This document shows, piece by piece, positions 8,923 through 16,709 of a DNA stretch of 64,000 bases. The notes below the pieces were generated by a model. That model saw nothing but the letters and a program-made list of their open reading frames with translations, did no database searches and had not been told where the DNA came from. The translations under genes and the position numbers were made by a program. The stretch covers positions 62,001 to 126,000 of the forward strand of contig NZ_JAVRHK010000006.1 in the NCBI RefSeq assembly GCF_031846585.1. Direction: 5' to 3'. This stretch comes from Autumnicola musiva (lineage in GTDB: Bacteria > Bacteroidota > Bacteroidia > Flavobacteriales > Flavobacteriaceae). Numbering within the stretch: the first letter of the stretch is position 1; every line of letters starts with the position of its first letter.

Positions 8923-8953
8923 ATTGCAAAGTAACTTCTTTTAAGAAGAATTG

Positions 8954-9376
8954 TCAATTTTCAAATGCGTCAAATGTGCCGTCTTCATAAAAAATGACAA
9001 TTTTTTTTATAGGCTTTGACCTATTGTTAAAATTAGCCCCAGTTGGCGCTTCTGCCTTTTGAATTTGCGGTGGTTGTTCAAACTTCTTTTGATTGTCTAA
9101 AGAAGGAACTGTTTTTTCTGCGGAAGGAGGAATGTTTTCCTGCCGATCTTCTTTGGGAAAATTTCCTTTTCCATTTAACAACCAGTATAATTCCACTTCA
9201 GGAAAATTTGTTACAATTTTCATCACAAAATCCAGACTTGGTTTATTCCTTCCGGAGAGAATATGAGAAATAGAAGAGCGGCCTACTTCAATTTTATCAG
9301 CAAAAGAAGCGGCAGACAAATCATAAAAATCAATGATTTTATTGAGCCGGTTTGCAAACTGTTCGGTGTTTACCAT
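8954..9376 (-). CDS. XRE-family transcriptional regulator
   Basis: The protein is 140 aa. Residues ~7-60 form a Cro/C1-type helix-turn-helix (LSAASFADKIEVGRSSISHIL..RNKPSLDFV with the recognition helix near 33-43). A Pro/Gln-rich linker and a short C-terminal strand segment (KKIVIFYEDGTFDAF) follow, possibly for dimerisation. A family of TTTAC-N4-GTAAA palindromes covers its own start codon (9369-9382), its own -7 element (9404-9417) and the divergent peptidase promoter. The simplest reading is autorepression plus control of the peptidase, which is inference. The lipoprotein follows in the same direction. Confidence 0.88.
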   Translation of the reverse strand: MVNTEQFANRLNKIIDFYDLSAASFADKIEVGRSSISHILSGRNKPSLDFVMKIVTNFPEVELYWLLNGKGNFPKEDRQENIPPSAEKTVPSLDNQKKFEQPPQIQKAEAPTGANFNNRSKPIKKIVIFYEDGTFDAFEN

Positions 9377-9417
9377 TGTGAATTAAATAGCTAATATTTT
9401 AGGTTTACAAATGTAAT
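9369..9417. promoter_or_regulatory. Two predicted operators and the -7 element of the XRE gene
   Basis: Site A (9369-9382, TTTAC-CATT-GTGAA, one mismatch) covers the XRE start codon. Site B (9404-9417, TTTAC-AAAT-GTAAT, one mismatch) covers the minus-strand -7 element TACATTTG (9408-9415). Both fit the palindrome TTTAC-N4-GTAAA that occurs perfectly at 9618 and 9642. Confidence 0.6.
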
Positions 9418-9582
9418 TAAACTTAATATTCTACCCAAATTACATATTTAACTATTCTTATATGCTTAAAGTGTTTTAATATGTGAATAGGTTTAATATG
9501 ATAGTAATCAATATTTTAAATTTATAAATAAAGGTTATTGGATTTTTTCCATATACTTACTTACTGTTACATCACTAGGTTG

Positions 9583-9655
9583 TTTACAATTGTACCAGAA
9601 AACAATATTGCTCCATGTTTACAATTGTAAAATCTATATTTTTTACTTTTGTAAA
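9583..9655. promoter_or_regulatory. Three predicted operators over the M14 peptidase promoter
   Basis: Site C (9583-9596) has the left half and two mismatches. Site D (9618-9631) is a perfect 14-base palindrome TTTACAATTGTAAA. Site E (9642-9655) is a perfect TTTAC-TTTT-GTAAA. Site E overlaps the -7 element TACTTTTG (9644-9651). Site D contains TTG (9625-9627), which could serve as the -33 element at 16 bases spacing. A larger 12-base inverted repeat, CCATGTTTACAA (9613-9624) with TTGTAAACATGG (9649-9660), spans D and E. Confidence 0.6.
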
Positions 9656-9656
9656 C

Positions 9657-10823
9657 ATGGAAAAATACCCAAAACATTTACAACAGTTAATGCAGGAGTA
9701 TCCTCAAATTAAACATCCGGAAATCTCCGGGAGGTACATAAACCTGGATCATATACGTCCTGCACTGGAAAAATTTTCTGAAAATTATCAGATTGAAAAC
9801 ATAGGAAAATCTGTTCTTGGAGAAAATGTCCCTATAGTGAAGTTAGGAGACGGTAAGACTAAAATTCTGGCCTGGTCTCAAATGCACGGCAATGAGTCTA
9901 CTACTACAAAAGCTGTTTTTGATATTTTAAATGCTTTTCGTAGGAAGGAGGAATTTCCTGTTTTACAGCAAATCCTGAAAAAATGTCAAATCTGGATTAT
10001 TCCAATGCTAAATCCTGATGGTGCAAGGTCTTATACCAGGATTAATGCAAATTCTACCGATCTTAATAGGGATGCACAGGAACTAAAAGAAGTGGAAAGC
10101 CGAATATTACGCGAGCAATTTGATCTTTTTTCCCCTGACTTCTGCTTTAATCTACATGATCAAAGGACCATATATACTGCGGGAAATGCGCCCAGGCCTG
10201 CAACACTTTCCTTTCTCACCCCTTCTATGGATGATCGTCGCCAGGTCTTTCCTAGCCGGAAAAAAAGCATGAAAATTATTGCTGCGGTGTCTGCAGATTT
10301 AAAAGAGGAAATGCAGGGCCAGATTGGCCGTTATGATGATGCTTTTAATCACAATTGTACTGGGGATACATTTCAAACTATGGAGGTGCCCACAATACTT
10401 TTTGAGGCTGGACACTATCAGGGGGATTATCAACGGGAAATTACCAGGAAATATGTTTTTGCAGCTCTGGTTTCGGCTTTACATTATATCTCCTCTGAAG
10501 ATTATTTAAATGCTGATTATCATGAATATGGTAAAATTCCTGAAAATCAGAAGCTTTATCATGACATTATATTGAGGAAGGTACGCCTTGATGGGGGAAT
10601 TTATGATGTGGCCCTACAGTACAGGGAGGAATTAAGGAATAAAAAAATTAAATTTACACCTGTTGTTAAATTAATAGATAAAGAAATAAAGAAATTTGGA
10701 CTTCAGGAATTTGATTGCAGAAAAGAAGAAGTGTTTATTAACGAAGAAGACAAGGTACGCGAAAACGTTGTAGTTAATAAAATTATCTTAAAGGAAGAAG
10801 AAATAGACCTGAAACCTGAATAA
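9657..10823 (+). CDS. M14-family zinc carboxypeptidase
   Basis: The protein is 388 aa from the chosen start. Zinc ligands are His77 and Glu80 (QMHGNES) and His167 (NLHDQR). An NRD motif (LNRDAQ) precedes the third ligand, and Glu250 (LFEAGHY) is the catalytic glutamate. All are in the M14 order, so it should be an active metallocarboxypeptidase. There is no signal peptide from this start, so it is probably cytosolic. An in-frame ATG at 9615 exists, but it lies upstream of the predicted -7 element and inside an operator, so I prefer the ATG at 9657, which is almost at the predicted transcription start. The C-terminal ~100 residues are a separate, unidentified domain. Confidence 0.88.
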   Translation: MEKYPKHLQQLMQEYPQIKHPEISGRYINLDHIRPALEKFSENYQIENIGKSVLGENVPIVKLGDGKTKILAWSQMHGNESTTTKAVFDILNAFRRKEEFPVLQQILKKCQIWIIPMLNPDGARSYTRINANSTDLNRDAQELKEVESRILREQFDLFSPDFCFNLHDQRTIYTAGNAPRPATLSFLTPSMDDRRQVFPSRKKSMKIIAAVSADLKEEMQGQIGRYDDAFNHNCTGDTFQTMEVPTILFEAGHYQGDYQREITRKYVFAALVSALHYISSEDYLNADYHEYGKIPENQKLYHDIILRKVRLDGGIYDVALQYREELRNKKIKFTPVVKLIDKEIKKFGLQEFDCRKEEVFINEEDKVRENVVVNKIILKEEEIDLKPE

Positions 10824-10861
10824 TTCCAGAAAACTTTATCAATACTTCAATGAATTTGTAT

Positions 10862-10869
10862 TATTTTTG
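10862..10869 (+). promoter_or_regulatory. -7 promoter element for the Lrp-type regulator
   Basis: TATTTTTG fits TAnnTTTG and ends 30 bases before the start codon at 10900. I see no convincing -33 TTG at the right distance. Confidence 0.5.
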
Positions 10870-10899
10870 AATTTCATATAAAACAGAAGTTTAGAAAAA

Positions 10900-11379
10900 A
10901 TGGCCAAGTTTAAATTAGACGAAACAGATCACCAGATTCTTGATATGCTTATTGAGAATACCAGGACTCCTTTTACTGATATCGCTAAGAAACTACTAAT
11001 TTCTGCCGGTACAGTTCATGTGAGGGTTAAGAAGATGGAAGAAGCGGGAATCATTATAGGTTCTTCGCTTACGCTGGATTATAAAAAATTAGGCTATGCG
11101 TTTATCGCTTATGTCGGGGTGTTTTTAAAGAATACTTCCCAAACCAAATTTGTGCTTGAACGCATTAACGAAATTCCGTTTGTTACTGTGGCCCATGTTA
11201 CCACCGGTAAGTTCAATGTGTTTTGCAAAGTAAGGGCTAGAAATACCCAGCATGCAAAAGATATTATTTTTCAATTAGATGATATAGAAGGAGTTTACAG
11301 AACTGAAACAATGATTTCACTTGAAGAAAGCATTAACGATAAGAAGCGTTTGATGCACTCCATTTTTCAGGACATGTAA
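10900..11379 (+). CDS. Lrp/AsnC-family transcriptional regulator
   Basis: The protein is 159 aa. The N-terminal winged helix-turn-helix opens with LDETDHQILDML and IAKKLLISAGTVHVRVKKM (recognition helix ~37-50). The C-terminal RAM ligand-binding domain has VGVFLKN and HVTTGKFNVFCKV, the usual G-x-x-D/N-like ligand turn. Lrp/AsnC proteins form octamers that respond to amino acids; the effector cannot be read from sequence. It has its own -7 element and a clear terminator after it, so it is a one-gene transcript. Confidence 0.92.
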   Translation: MAKFKLDETDHQILDMLIENTRTPFTDIAKKLLISAGTVHVRVKKMEEAGIIIGSSLTLDYKKLGYAFIAYVGVFLKNTSQTKFVLERINEIPFVTVAHVTTGKFNVFCKVRARNTQHAKDIIFQLDDIEGVYRTETMISLEESINDKKRLMHSIFQDM

Positions 11380-11399
11380 AGTTATCCTAAACTTGTAAT

Positions 11400-11435
11400 A
11401 AAAACCCTTTAGGCTAACTTGCATAAAGGGTTTTT
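11400..11435 (+). terminator. Rho-independent terminator after the Lrp-type gene
   Basis: A 12-base stem (11400-11411 with 11424-11435, AAAAACCCTTTA/TAAAGGGTTTTT) has a 12-base loop and a T tract 11431-11436. It separates the regulator from ppc. Confidence 0.85.
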
Positions 11436-11467
11436 TAATAAATTTATGTCAAACACCAACTATTATT

Positions 11468-14050
11468 ATGCATAGAGAACCAAAACTTGAAAGATTCAAT
11501 GAAAGCGTACTGGCTAAATACCAGATCTACAACAGTATTTTCCTAACTCTTCCTTTCAGCGACATCAGTAAAACCGGGGCTTTGTTACCTCTTTTTCAGG
11601 ATGTTTGCGAAGAAGGTTTTAAAGAAAACAAAAATCCTTCAGAAATTGTAGAGCGTTTTTTTAAAAAATATCATCAAAATCCTACAGAGGAAGAAAAAAA
11701 TAACCTTCTCTTTAGATTTATACAATTTATAGAGCGCCAGGTAGTTTTGTTTGATGCTATTGAAGATGCTTCCTTTCCTATTGTAAATAACATGGATGGC
11801 CGCGGAACATTAAGGAATGTTAAAGAAGAAGCGGAAGCAAAAAATAAAACCCAGGAACTGCGTACTTATTTGAAGCGCTTTAAGGTGCGTCCAACTTTAA
11901 CTGCCCACCCTACACAGTTTTATCCGGGAGCAGTACTGGGAATAATCACAGACCTTGACAAAGCCATACAGGAAAACAATGTAATAGGTATTAAAAAATT
12001 GTTATCCCAGTTAGGTAAAACACCATTCTTTAATAAGGAAAAGCCTACACCGTTTGATGAGGCGGTAAGTCTTATCTGGTATTTTGAAAACGTATTTTAC
12101 CATAGTGCGAGCAAAATCTATAATTATATTCAACAGAATATTTTTGAAGGGGAAGATGTGGGCAATCAGGTAATAAATCTGGGATTCTGGCCCGGAGGAG
12201 ACCGTGACGGAAATCCTTATGTAACTACAGATATTACCCTTAAAGTTGCACGCAGGCTTAGGAGCACCATTTTACTGAACTATTACAGGGACATCCGGAA
12301 ATTAAAACGCAGGATTACCTTTGAAGGTATAGATGAAATTGTTTCTGAAATAGAATCTGCCTTATACAAAGGTGCGGTTTCAAGGGAAGAAGAACTTCAA
12401 CTTTCACTTGAAGATTTTAAGTCTAAACTCCAGCAGATAAAGGAGATAATAATTGAAAAACATAATTCTCTTTTCCTTGACGAAGTTGATGATATTATCA
12501 ATAAAGTTAATCTCTACGGTTATTATTTTGCCACTCTGGATATTAGGCAGGATGCTTCTGTACATGAAGAAGTATTAGATGAAATCATTAAAGTAACTAA
12601 TGCGAATGGTTCTAAGATTTTGCCGGAAAATTACAAATATTTATCAGGAGAGGAGCAAATTAAAGTGCTGCGAAATGCACAGGGCAAATTAAATCCCGAT
12701 GATTTTGAGGAAGGTATTACTAAATCCACAATTTCATCTGTGTATGCCATGCAGACCATCCAGGAAAGAAATGGTGAAAACGGGGCTAACAGGTACATTA
12801 TAAGTAATTGTGGCTCTGTACAGGGAGTACTTACTCCATTCGCTTTTCTAAGGGCCTGCGGCTGGGAAAAACCAACTGTAGATGTTATACCACTTTTCGA
12901 AACAGTTCCTGATTTGCAATCTGCTCATAAAACCATGGAGATCTTATATAACGATCCGGTTTACAGTGAACATTTGAAAAGAAGAGATATGAAACAGACC
13001 ATTATGCTTGGTTTTAGTGATGGAACAAAAGATGGTGGTTATCTTATGGCAAACTGGAGTATATATAAAGCTAAAGAAGCAATTACTGAAGTTTCCCGAA
13101 AATATGGAATTAAAGTAATATTCTTTGATGGACGTGGCGGACCACCGGCAAGAGGTGGAGGTAAAACGCATCAATTCTATGCTTCCCTTGGGCCTGGAAT
13201 TGAAAATGAGGAAATTCAGTTAACCGTACAGGGACAAACTATTAGTTCCAATTTTGGAACAGAAGATTCCTGCAGGTATAATCTTGAGCAACTGCTAAGT
13301 TCCGGGGTATCAAACGAAATTTTTAGTAAAGGAAGCAATGAACTTTCTGAAGAAGATCGCCATACAATGAATGATCTGGCAGAAAAAAGCTATAATACAT
13401 ATACAGGGTTTAAGCAGCACGAGAAATTTATTCCCTATCTCGAAAAGATGAGTACACTTAAATACTATGCTAAAACCAATATTGGAAGCCGTCCATCTAA
13501 AAGGAACAAGTCTGCTGAACTTAATTTAACCGATTTGCGCGCAATTCCATTTGTGGGAAGCTGGAGCCAGTTAAAACAAAATGTTCCCGGCTTCTTTGGA
13601 GTAGGAACGGCCATAGAGTATTATGAAAAGGAGGGAAAACTGGACAAGGTAATTCAGCTGTATAATAACTCAATATTTTTCAAAACTTTGCTTGAAAATA
13701 GTATGATGAGCCTTACCAAGTCATTCTTTGAGCTAACTTCTTACATGCAGGATGATAAGGAATTCGGAGAATTCTGGAAACTTATTCATTCCGAATTTGA
13801 ACGTAGTAAACGTATGATCCTTAAAGTAACCGGTTATAATGAACTAATGGAAAACCAGCCGGCGGGAAGGGCTTCTATTCAGGCAAGGGAAAAAATTGTA
13901 TTGCCTTTACTTACCATTCAGCAGCATGCTTTAAGAAAAGTACAGGAATTGCAAGATTCCGAAGAGAATAAAGAACTATTGGAGGTTTATGAGAAGATGG
14001 TCACCCGTTCTCTTTATGGAAATATTAATGCAAGTAGAAATTCAGCTTAA
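11468..14050 (+). CDS. ppc: Phosphoenolpyruvate carboxylase
   Basis: At 860 aa the protein carries all the family signatures: TAHPT (145-149, catalytic His147), GFWPGGDRDGNPY near residue 240, FFDGRGGPPARGGG near 552 (PEP/bicarbonate loop), QGQTISSNFGT near 588, and KVTGYNELMENQP near 784. It turns PEP and bicarbonate into oxaloacetate, refilling the TCA cycle. The C-terminus reads RNSA and not the QNTG of the classic enzymes, though the length is normal for this group. It follows the Lrp terminator by 32 bases and shares one base (TAATG) with the downstream dinB-like gene, so ppc, dinB-like and yihY form an operon. Confidence 0.95.
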   Translation: MHREPKLERFNESVLAKYQIYNSIFLTLPFSDISKTGALLPLFQDVCEEGFKENKNPSEIVERFFKKYHQNPTEEEKNNLLFRFIQFIERQVVLFDAIEDASFPIVNNMDGRGTLRNVKEEAEAKNKTQELRTYLKRFKVRPTLTAHPTQFYPGAVLGIITDLDKAIQENNVIGIKKLLSQLGKTPFFNKEKPTPFDEAVSLIWYFENVFYHSASKIYNYIQQNIFEGEDVGNQVINLGFWPGGDRDGNPYVTTDITLKVARRLRSTILLNYYRDIRKLKRRITFEGIDEIVSEIESALYKGAVSREEELQLSLEDFKSKLQQIKEIIIEKHNSLFLDEVDDIINKVNLYGYYFATLDIRQDASVHEEVLDEIIKVTNANGSKILPENYKYLSGEEQIKVLRNAQGKLNPDDFEEGITKSTISSVYAMQTIQERNGENGANRYIISNCGSVQGVLTPFAFLRACGWEKPTVDVIPLFETVPDLQSAHKTMEILYNDPVYSEHLKRRDMKQTIMLGFSDGTKDGGYLMANWSIYKAKEAITEVSRKYGIKVIFFDGRGGPPARGGGKTHQFYASLGPGIENEEIQLTVQGQTISSNFGTEDSCRYNLEQLLSSGVSNEIFSKGSNELSEEDRHTMNDLAEKSYNTYTGFKQHEKFIPYLEKMSTLKYYAKTNIGSRPSKRNKSAELNLTDLRAIPFVGSWSQLKQNVPGFFGVGTAIEYYEKEGKLDKVIQLYNNSIFFKTLLENSMMSLTKSFFELTSYMQDDKEFGEFWKLIHSEFERSKRMILKVTGYNELMENQPAGRASIQAREKIVLPLLTIQQHALRKVQELQDSEENKELLEVYEKMVTRSLYGNINASRNSA

Positions 14051-14568
14051 TGAAGGTAAGCTCGTTACATTCTGATGAATACCTTGATTTTTATCAGGGC
14101 TATATTAATAACATCCCCAAAGATCAGTCTTTGGGGATGTTATTTCAGCAGAATAAAAATGATATTCTGGAGATCCTGAATAAAATTTCTGCGGAACAAT
14201 TAAAATATAGATATGCTGAAGGAAAATGGAATGTAGCAGAAGTATTACAGCATTTAATTGATGTTGAACGAATTTTCCAGTACCGCGCATTGTGTATTGC
14301 AAGGGGAGAAAAAAATCCTCTGCCGGGTTTTGACCATGATAACTATGTTCAAAATTCATTTGGAGGTGAAAGAAATCTGGACGATCTTATAACGGAATTT
14401 AAAATTGTAAGAAACTCTACTATACAATTGTATAACAGTTTTGCTGAACCTGTACTTGAATACCGGGGTTTAATGAATGGAGCTCCTGCCAGCGTTCGCG
14501 CAATTGGATTTATTATTGTGGGACACATGATGCATCACCAGAAGATATTACTGGAGAAATATTTATAA
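14050..14568 (+). CDS. DinB-family (YfiT-like) protein
   Basis: The 172-aa protein has the DinB four-helix bundle pattern: WNVAEVLQHLIDVERIFQYR with a His at residue ~75 and GHMMHHQK at ~157, the two histidine positions that bind a metal in active members. Some relatives are bacillithiol or other thiol transferases and some have no known activity. It starts in the stop codon of ppc, with one base between its end and yihY. Codons ~20-32 encode a near-perfect RNA hairpin (14107-14144). Function undetermined. Confidence 0.85.
   Translation: MKVSSLHSDEYLDFYQGYINNIPKDQSLGMLFQQNKNDILEILNKISAEQLKYRYAEGKWNVAEVLQHLIDVERIFQYRALCIARGEKNPLPGFDHDNYVQNSFGGERNLDDLITEFKIVRNSTIQLYNSFAEPVLEYRGLMNGAPASVRAIGFIIVGHMMHHQKILLEKYL
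14107..14144 (+). other. 17-base perfect intragenic hairpin 57 bases after ppc
   Basis: Arms 14107-14123 and 14128-14144 pair without mismatch over 17 bases, with loop TCAG. The core is CCCCAAAGA/TCTTTGGGG. It lies inside the start of the dinB-like gene. No T tract of terminator length follows. It could slow ribosomes, act as a processing or stability element at the end of ppc mRNA, or bind a protein; this is inference. Confidence 0.7.
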
Positions 14569-14569
14569 T

Positions 14570-15589
14570 ATGCTGGGATCTTTTAAAACATTATGGAAGC
14601 TATTAAAGCAGGCTTATTTCAGCTGGAACAGGAATGAGCCGTATGCCCGTGCGGCAACAATAGCCTATTATGCTTTGTTTTCACTTCCGTCTTTGTTGAT
14701 AATAGTGGTGACTGTAGTTGGGTATTTCTTTGGAAGAGCTTTTGTTCAGGGGAAAATCACCCAGGAAATTTCTTCATTTATTGGAGAAGAATCTGCCAAT
14801 GCCATTGAAGGTATGGTTTCCAATGCAGCCCTGACTGAGCGATCTACTTTTGCTATCATATTTGGCATTCTATTTCTTCTTTTTGGTGCAACAGGAGTTT
14901 TTTTTCAGCTTAAAATGGCCATGAATAATATCTGGAATGTTGCGGCTAAGAAAGTAAATTTTGGCAGGATAGTATTAGACCGGGTAATTTCTTTGGGGAT
15001 GGTTCTAGTAATTGGTCTCCTGATGTTAGTTTCTCTTATTATTTCGGCAGTATTAAGTATGGTACGAGATGAAGTTCAACAGTTTATTCCAAATATTACC
15101 ACATTTATGGTGAGTGCTGCAAATTTCTTAATTTCTTTTTTATTTATCACCTCGCTTTTCGCTGCCATTTTCAGATTGTTGCCAGATATACATATTAAGT
15201 GGAGAACTACCTACTATGGTGCGGCATTAACAACAATTCTTTTTCTAATAGGGGAATATTTAATAGGATTCTATTTTGGACAAAGTGATCCGGCTTCCAT
15301 TTATGGCGGAGCATCTTCTGTGGTACTTATCCTGCTATGGGTTTATTATACCTGCCTGATACTCTTTTATGGTGCAGAATTCACGGTTCAATATGCTTTG
15401 CATAAAAACGAGCGGGTAGAGCCTAACAGTTATGCTGAACCTGCAATTTATCAGGAAATGGAGAAACTGGAAAGCAAGCGTATTCAGCTAAAAGAGGAAA
15501 AGGAGATTGTTGATAAACTCAAATCCAACCTTGATAACGATGATGACCCAAACAATTCTGATGAAAATCAGAAAAAGTCTGAAAAGTAA
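14570..15589 (+). CDS. YihY/BrkB-family inner membrane protein
   Basis: The protein is 339 aa. The YihY signature is clear: R..AATIAYYALFSLPSLLIIVV near residues 26-50, six predicted membrane helices up to ~280 (including the GGASSVVLILLWVYYTCLILFYGAEF region near 245), then a soluble, charged, coiled-coil-like and finally acidic Asn/Asp-rich tail. The family was once called ribonuclease BN by mistake. Its members are polytopic membrane proteins of unknown transport role. It is the third gene of the ppc operon, one base after the DinB-like gene. Confidence 0.9.
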   Translation: MLGSFKTLWKLLKQAYFSWNRNEPYARAATIAYYALFSLPSLLIIVVTVVGYFFGRAFVQGKITQEISSFIGEESANAIEGMVSNAALTERSTFAIIFGILFLLFGATGVFFQLKMAMNNIWNVAAKKVNFGRIVLDRVISLGMVLVIGLLMLVSLIISAVLSMVRDEVQQFIPNITTFMVSAANFLISFLFITSLFAAIFRLLPDIHIKWRTTYYGAALTTILFLIGEYLIGFYFGQSDPASIYGGASSVVLILLWVYYTCLILFYGAEFTVQYALHKNERVEPNSYAEPAIYQEMEKLESKRIQLKEEKEIVDKLKSNLDNDDDPNNSDENQKKSEK

Positions 15590-15668
15590 ATGCTTCGGTT
15601 AGGAAATGTTTAACGCCTAAACCCTGGGTTTTATAAGGGTCTTAATATAATTTTCCGGTGTTGCTTCA

Positions 15669-15676
15669 TATCTTTG
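15669..15676 (+). promoter_or_regulatory. -7 promoter element for the DJ-1/PfpI gene
   Basis: TATCTTTG matches TAnnTTTG and lies 21 bases before the start codon at 15698. Confidence 0.55.
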
Positions 15677-15697
15677 AATGAACAAAAAACTTGAATT

Positions 15698-16246
15698 ATG
15701 GATAAGAAAATAGCAATTTTAGCTACAAACGGATTTGAAGAAAGCGAATTGAAATCACCTAAAGAAGCTATGGAAAAAGAAGGTTTCAAGGTGGATGTTG
15801 TAAGCCCTGAATCCGGAAAAATTAAAAGCTGGGATATTGATAAATGGGGTAAAGAATACGATGTGGATAAAACTTTGGATCAGGTTAGTGCAAAGGAATA
15901 TAATGCACTTGTCCTTCCCGGGGGAGTTATGAATCCTGATAATCTTAGAGTAAATGAAGATGCATTGGTTTTTGTAAGAGACTTTTTTAAACAAAGTAAA
16001 CCAGTTGGGGCCATTTGTCATGCTGCATGGACTCTTATTAACGCTGAAGTAGTAGAAGGAAGAACATTAACTTCTTATAAAACCTTAAGAAAAGATCTTG
16101 AAAACGCAGGAGCACTTTGGGTTGATAAGGAGGTAGTGGTTGACGAAGCTTTTGTTACCAGTAGAAATCCAGATGATTTACCAGCCTTTAATGCTAAAAT
16201 TATCGAAGAAATTAAAGAAGGAAAGCATGATTTACAGCATGCGTAG
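15698..16246 (+). CDS. DJ-1/PfpI-family class I glutamine amidotransferase-like protein
   Basis: The protein is 182 aa. Catalytic-type Cys107 sits in the nucleophile elbow GAICHAAW, and the supporting Glu is in NGFEESE (residues 12-18). The histidine directly after the Cys completes the usual PfpI arrangement. Relatives include general stress protein YhbO/YraA, with proposed protease, deglycase or chaperone activity, so the substrate is uncertain. It is cytosolic. It has its own promoter and a strong terminator after it, so it is a single-gene unit. Confidence 0.92.
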   Translation: MDKKIAILATNGFEESELKSPKEAMEKEGFKVDVVSPESGKIKSWDIDKWGKEYDVDKTLDQVSAKEYNALVLPGGVMNPDNLRVNEDALVFVRDFFKQSKPVGAICHAAWTLINAEVVEGRTLTSYKTLRKDLENAGALWVDKEVVVDEAFVTSRNPDDLPAFNAKIIEEIKEGKHDLQHA

Positions 16247-16268
16247 ATTATAATAACACATAGGTATC

Positions 16269-16298
16269 AAAAAAGGAGCGTCAAATCGCTCCTTTTTT
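16269..16298. terminator. Bidirectional terminator
   Basis: A 12-base stem AAAAAAGGAGCG/CGCTCCTTTTTT (16269-16280 with 16287-16298) has loop TCAAAT. A T run follows on + and, because of the A run, also on -. It lies between convergent genes. Confidence 0.9.
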
Positions 16299-16320
16299 TT
16301 ACTCAAAACTGAAACTAATT

Positions 16321-16647
16321 TTACTGTTTTTTATCTTCATCAGGATCCTCATCTTCAGATATTGAATCTTCATCATCCTTCTCGGGGATTTCCACAATAG
16401 GCTCATTAAAGTCTGAATCATCATAATCATCTTCATCAAAGCTTGCCATAGTACTTTCCAGACGGGTACTCACTTTAACAAGATAAATGGTGTCTACTGT
16501 TCTTACTTCAACAGCATCTACGGTTTCATTTTTCGCATTCTTAAATGATATTATTTGATCATCATCATAGCCATCCGGATATTTATCTACTAAAAGGCTA
16601 AGGATTTCAGGAGTTAATTTTTTGTAGTCTACAATTATCCTCTTCAT
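16321..16647 (-). CDS. Acidic conserved protein downstream of aroB
   Basis: The protein is 108 aa with a folded-looking N-terminal ~65 residues (KRIIVDYKKLTPEILSLLV, then V.AVEVRTVDTIYLVKVS) and a very acidic tail of Asp/Glu/Ser that is surely disordered. I recall this as a conserved Flavobacteria protein that databases sometimes call DNA primase. Nothing here supports primase activity: there is no zinc finger or TOPRIM. It is encoded on the same strand, 62 bases after aroB, so probably co-transcribed. Function unknown. Confidence 0.8.
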   Translation of the reverse strand: MKRIIVDYKKLTPEILSLLVDKYPDGYDDDQIISFKNAKNETVDAVEVRTVDTIYLVKVSTRLESTMASFDEDDYDDSDFNEPIVEIPEKDDEDSISEDEDPDEDKKQ

Positions 16648-16709
16648 AGGTAGAACGATTTAAACAAGATTTTAAGTAGTTATTCAGTTAGTAATTTAAA
16701 TTTAATATT

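Noticed and set aside
9615..9656. Longer N-terminus for the M14 peptidase (ATG 9615)
   Set aside because: It lies upstream of the predicted -7 element and inside an operator palindrome, and the extra 14 residues are hydrophobic without a signal-peptide cut site.
16321..16647. DNA primase label for the acidic protein after aroB
   Set aside because: No zinc finger, TOPRIM or primase fold motif is present. The label would be a database carry-over.
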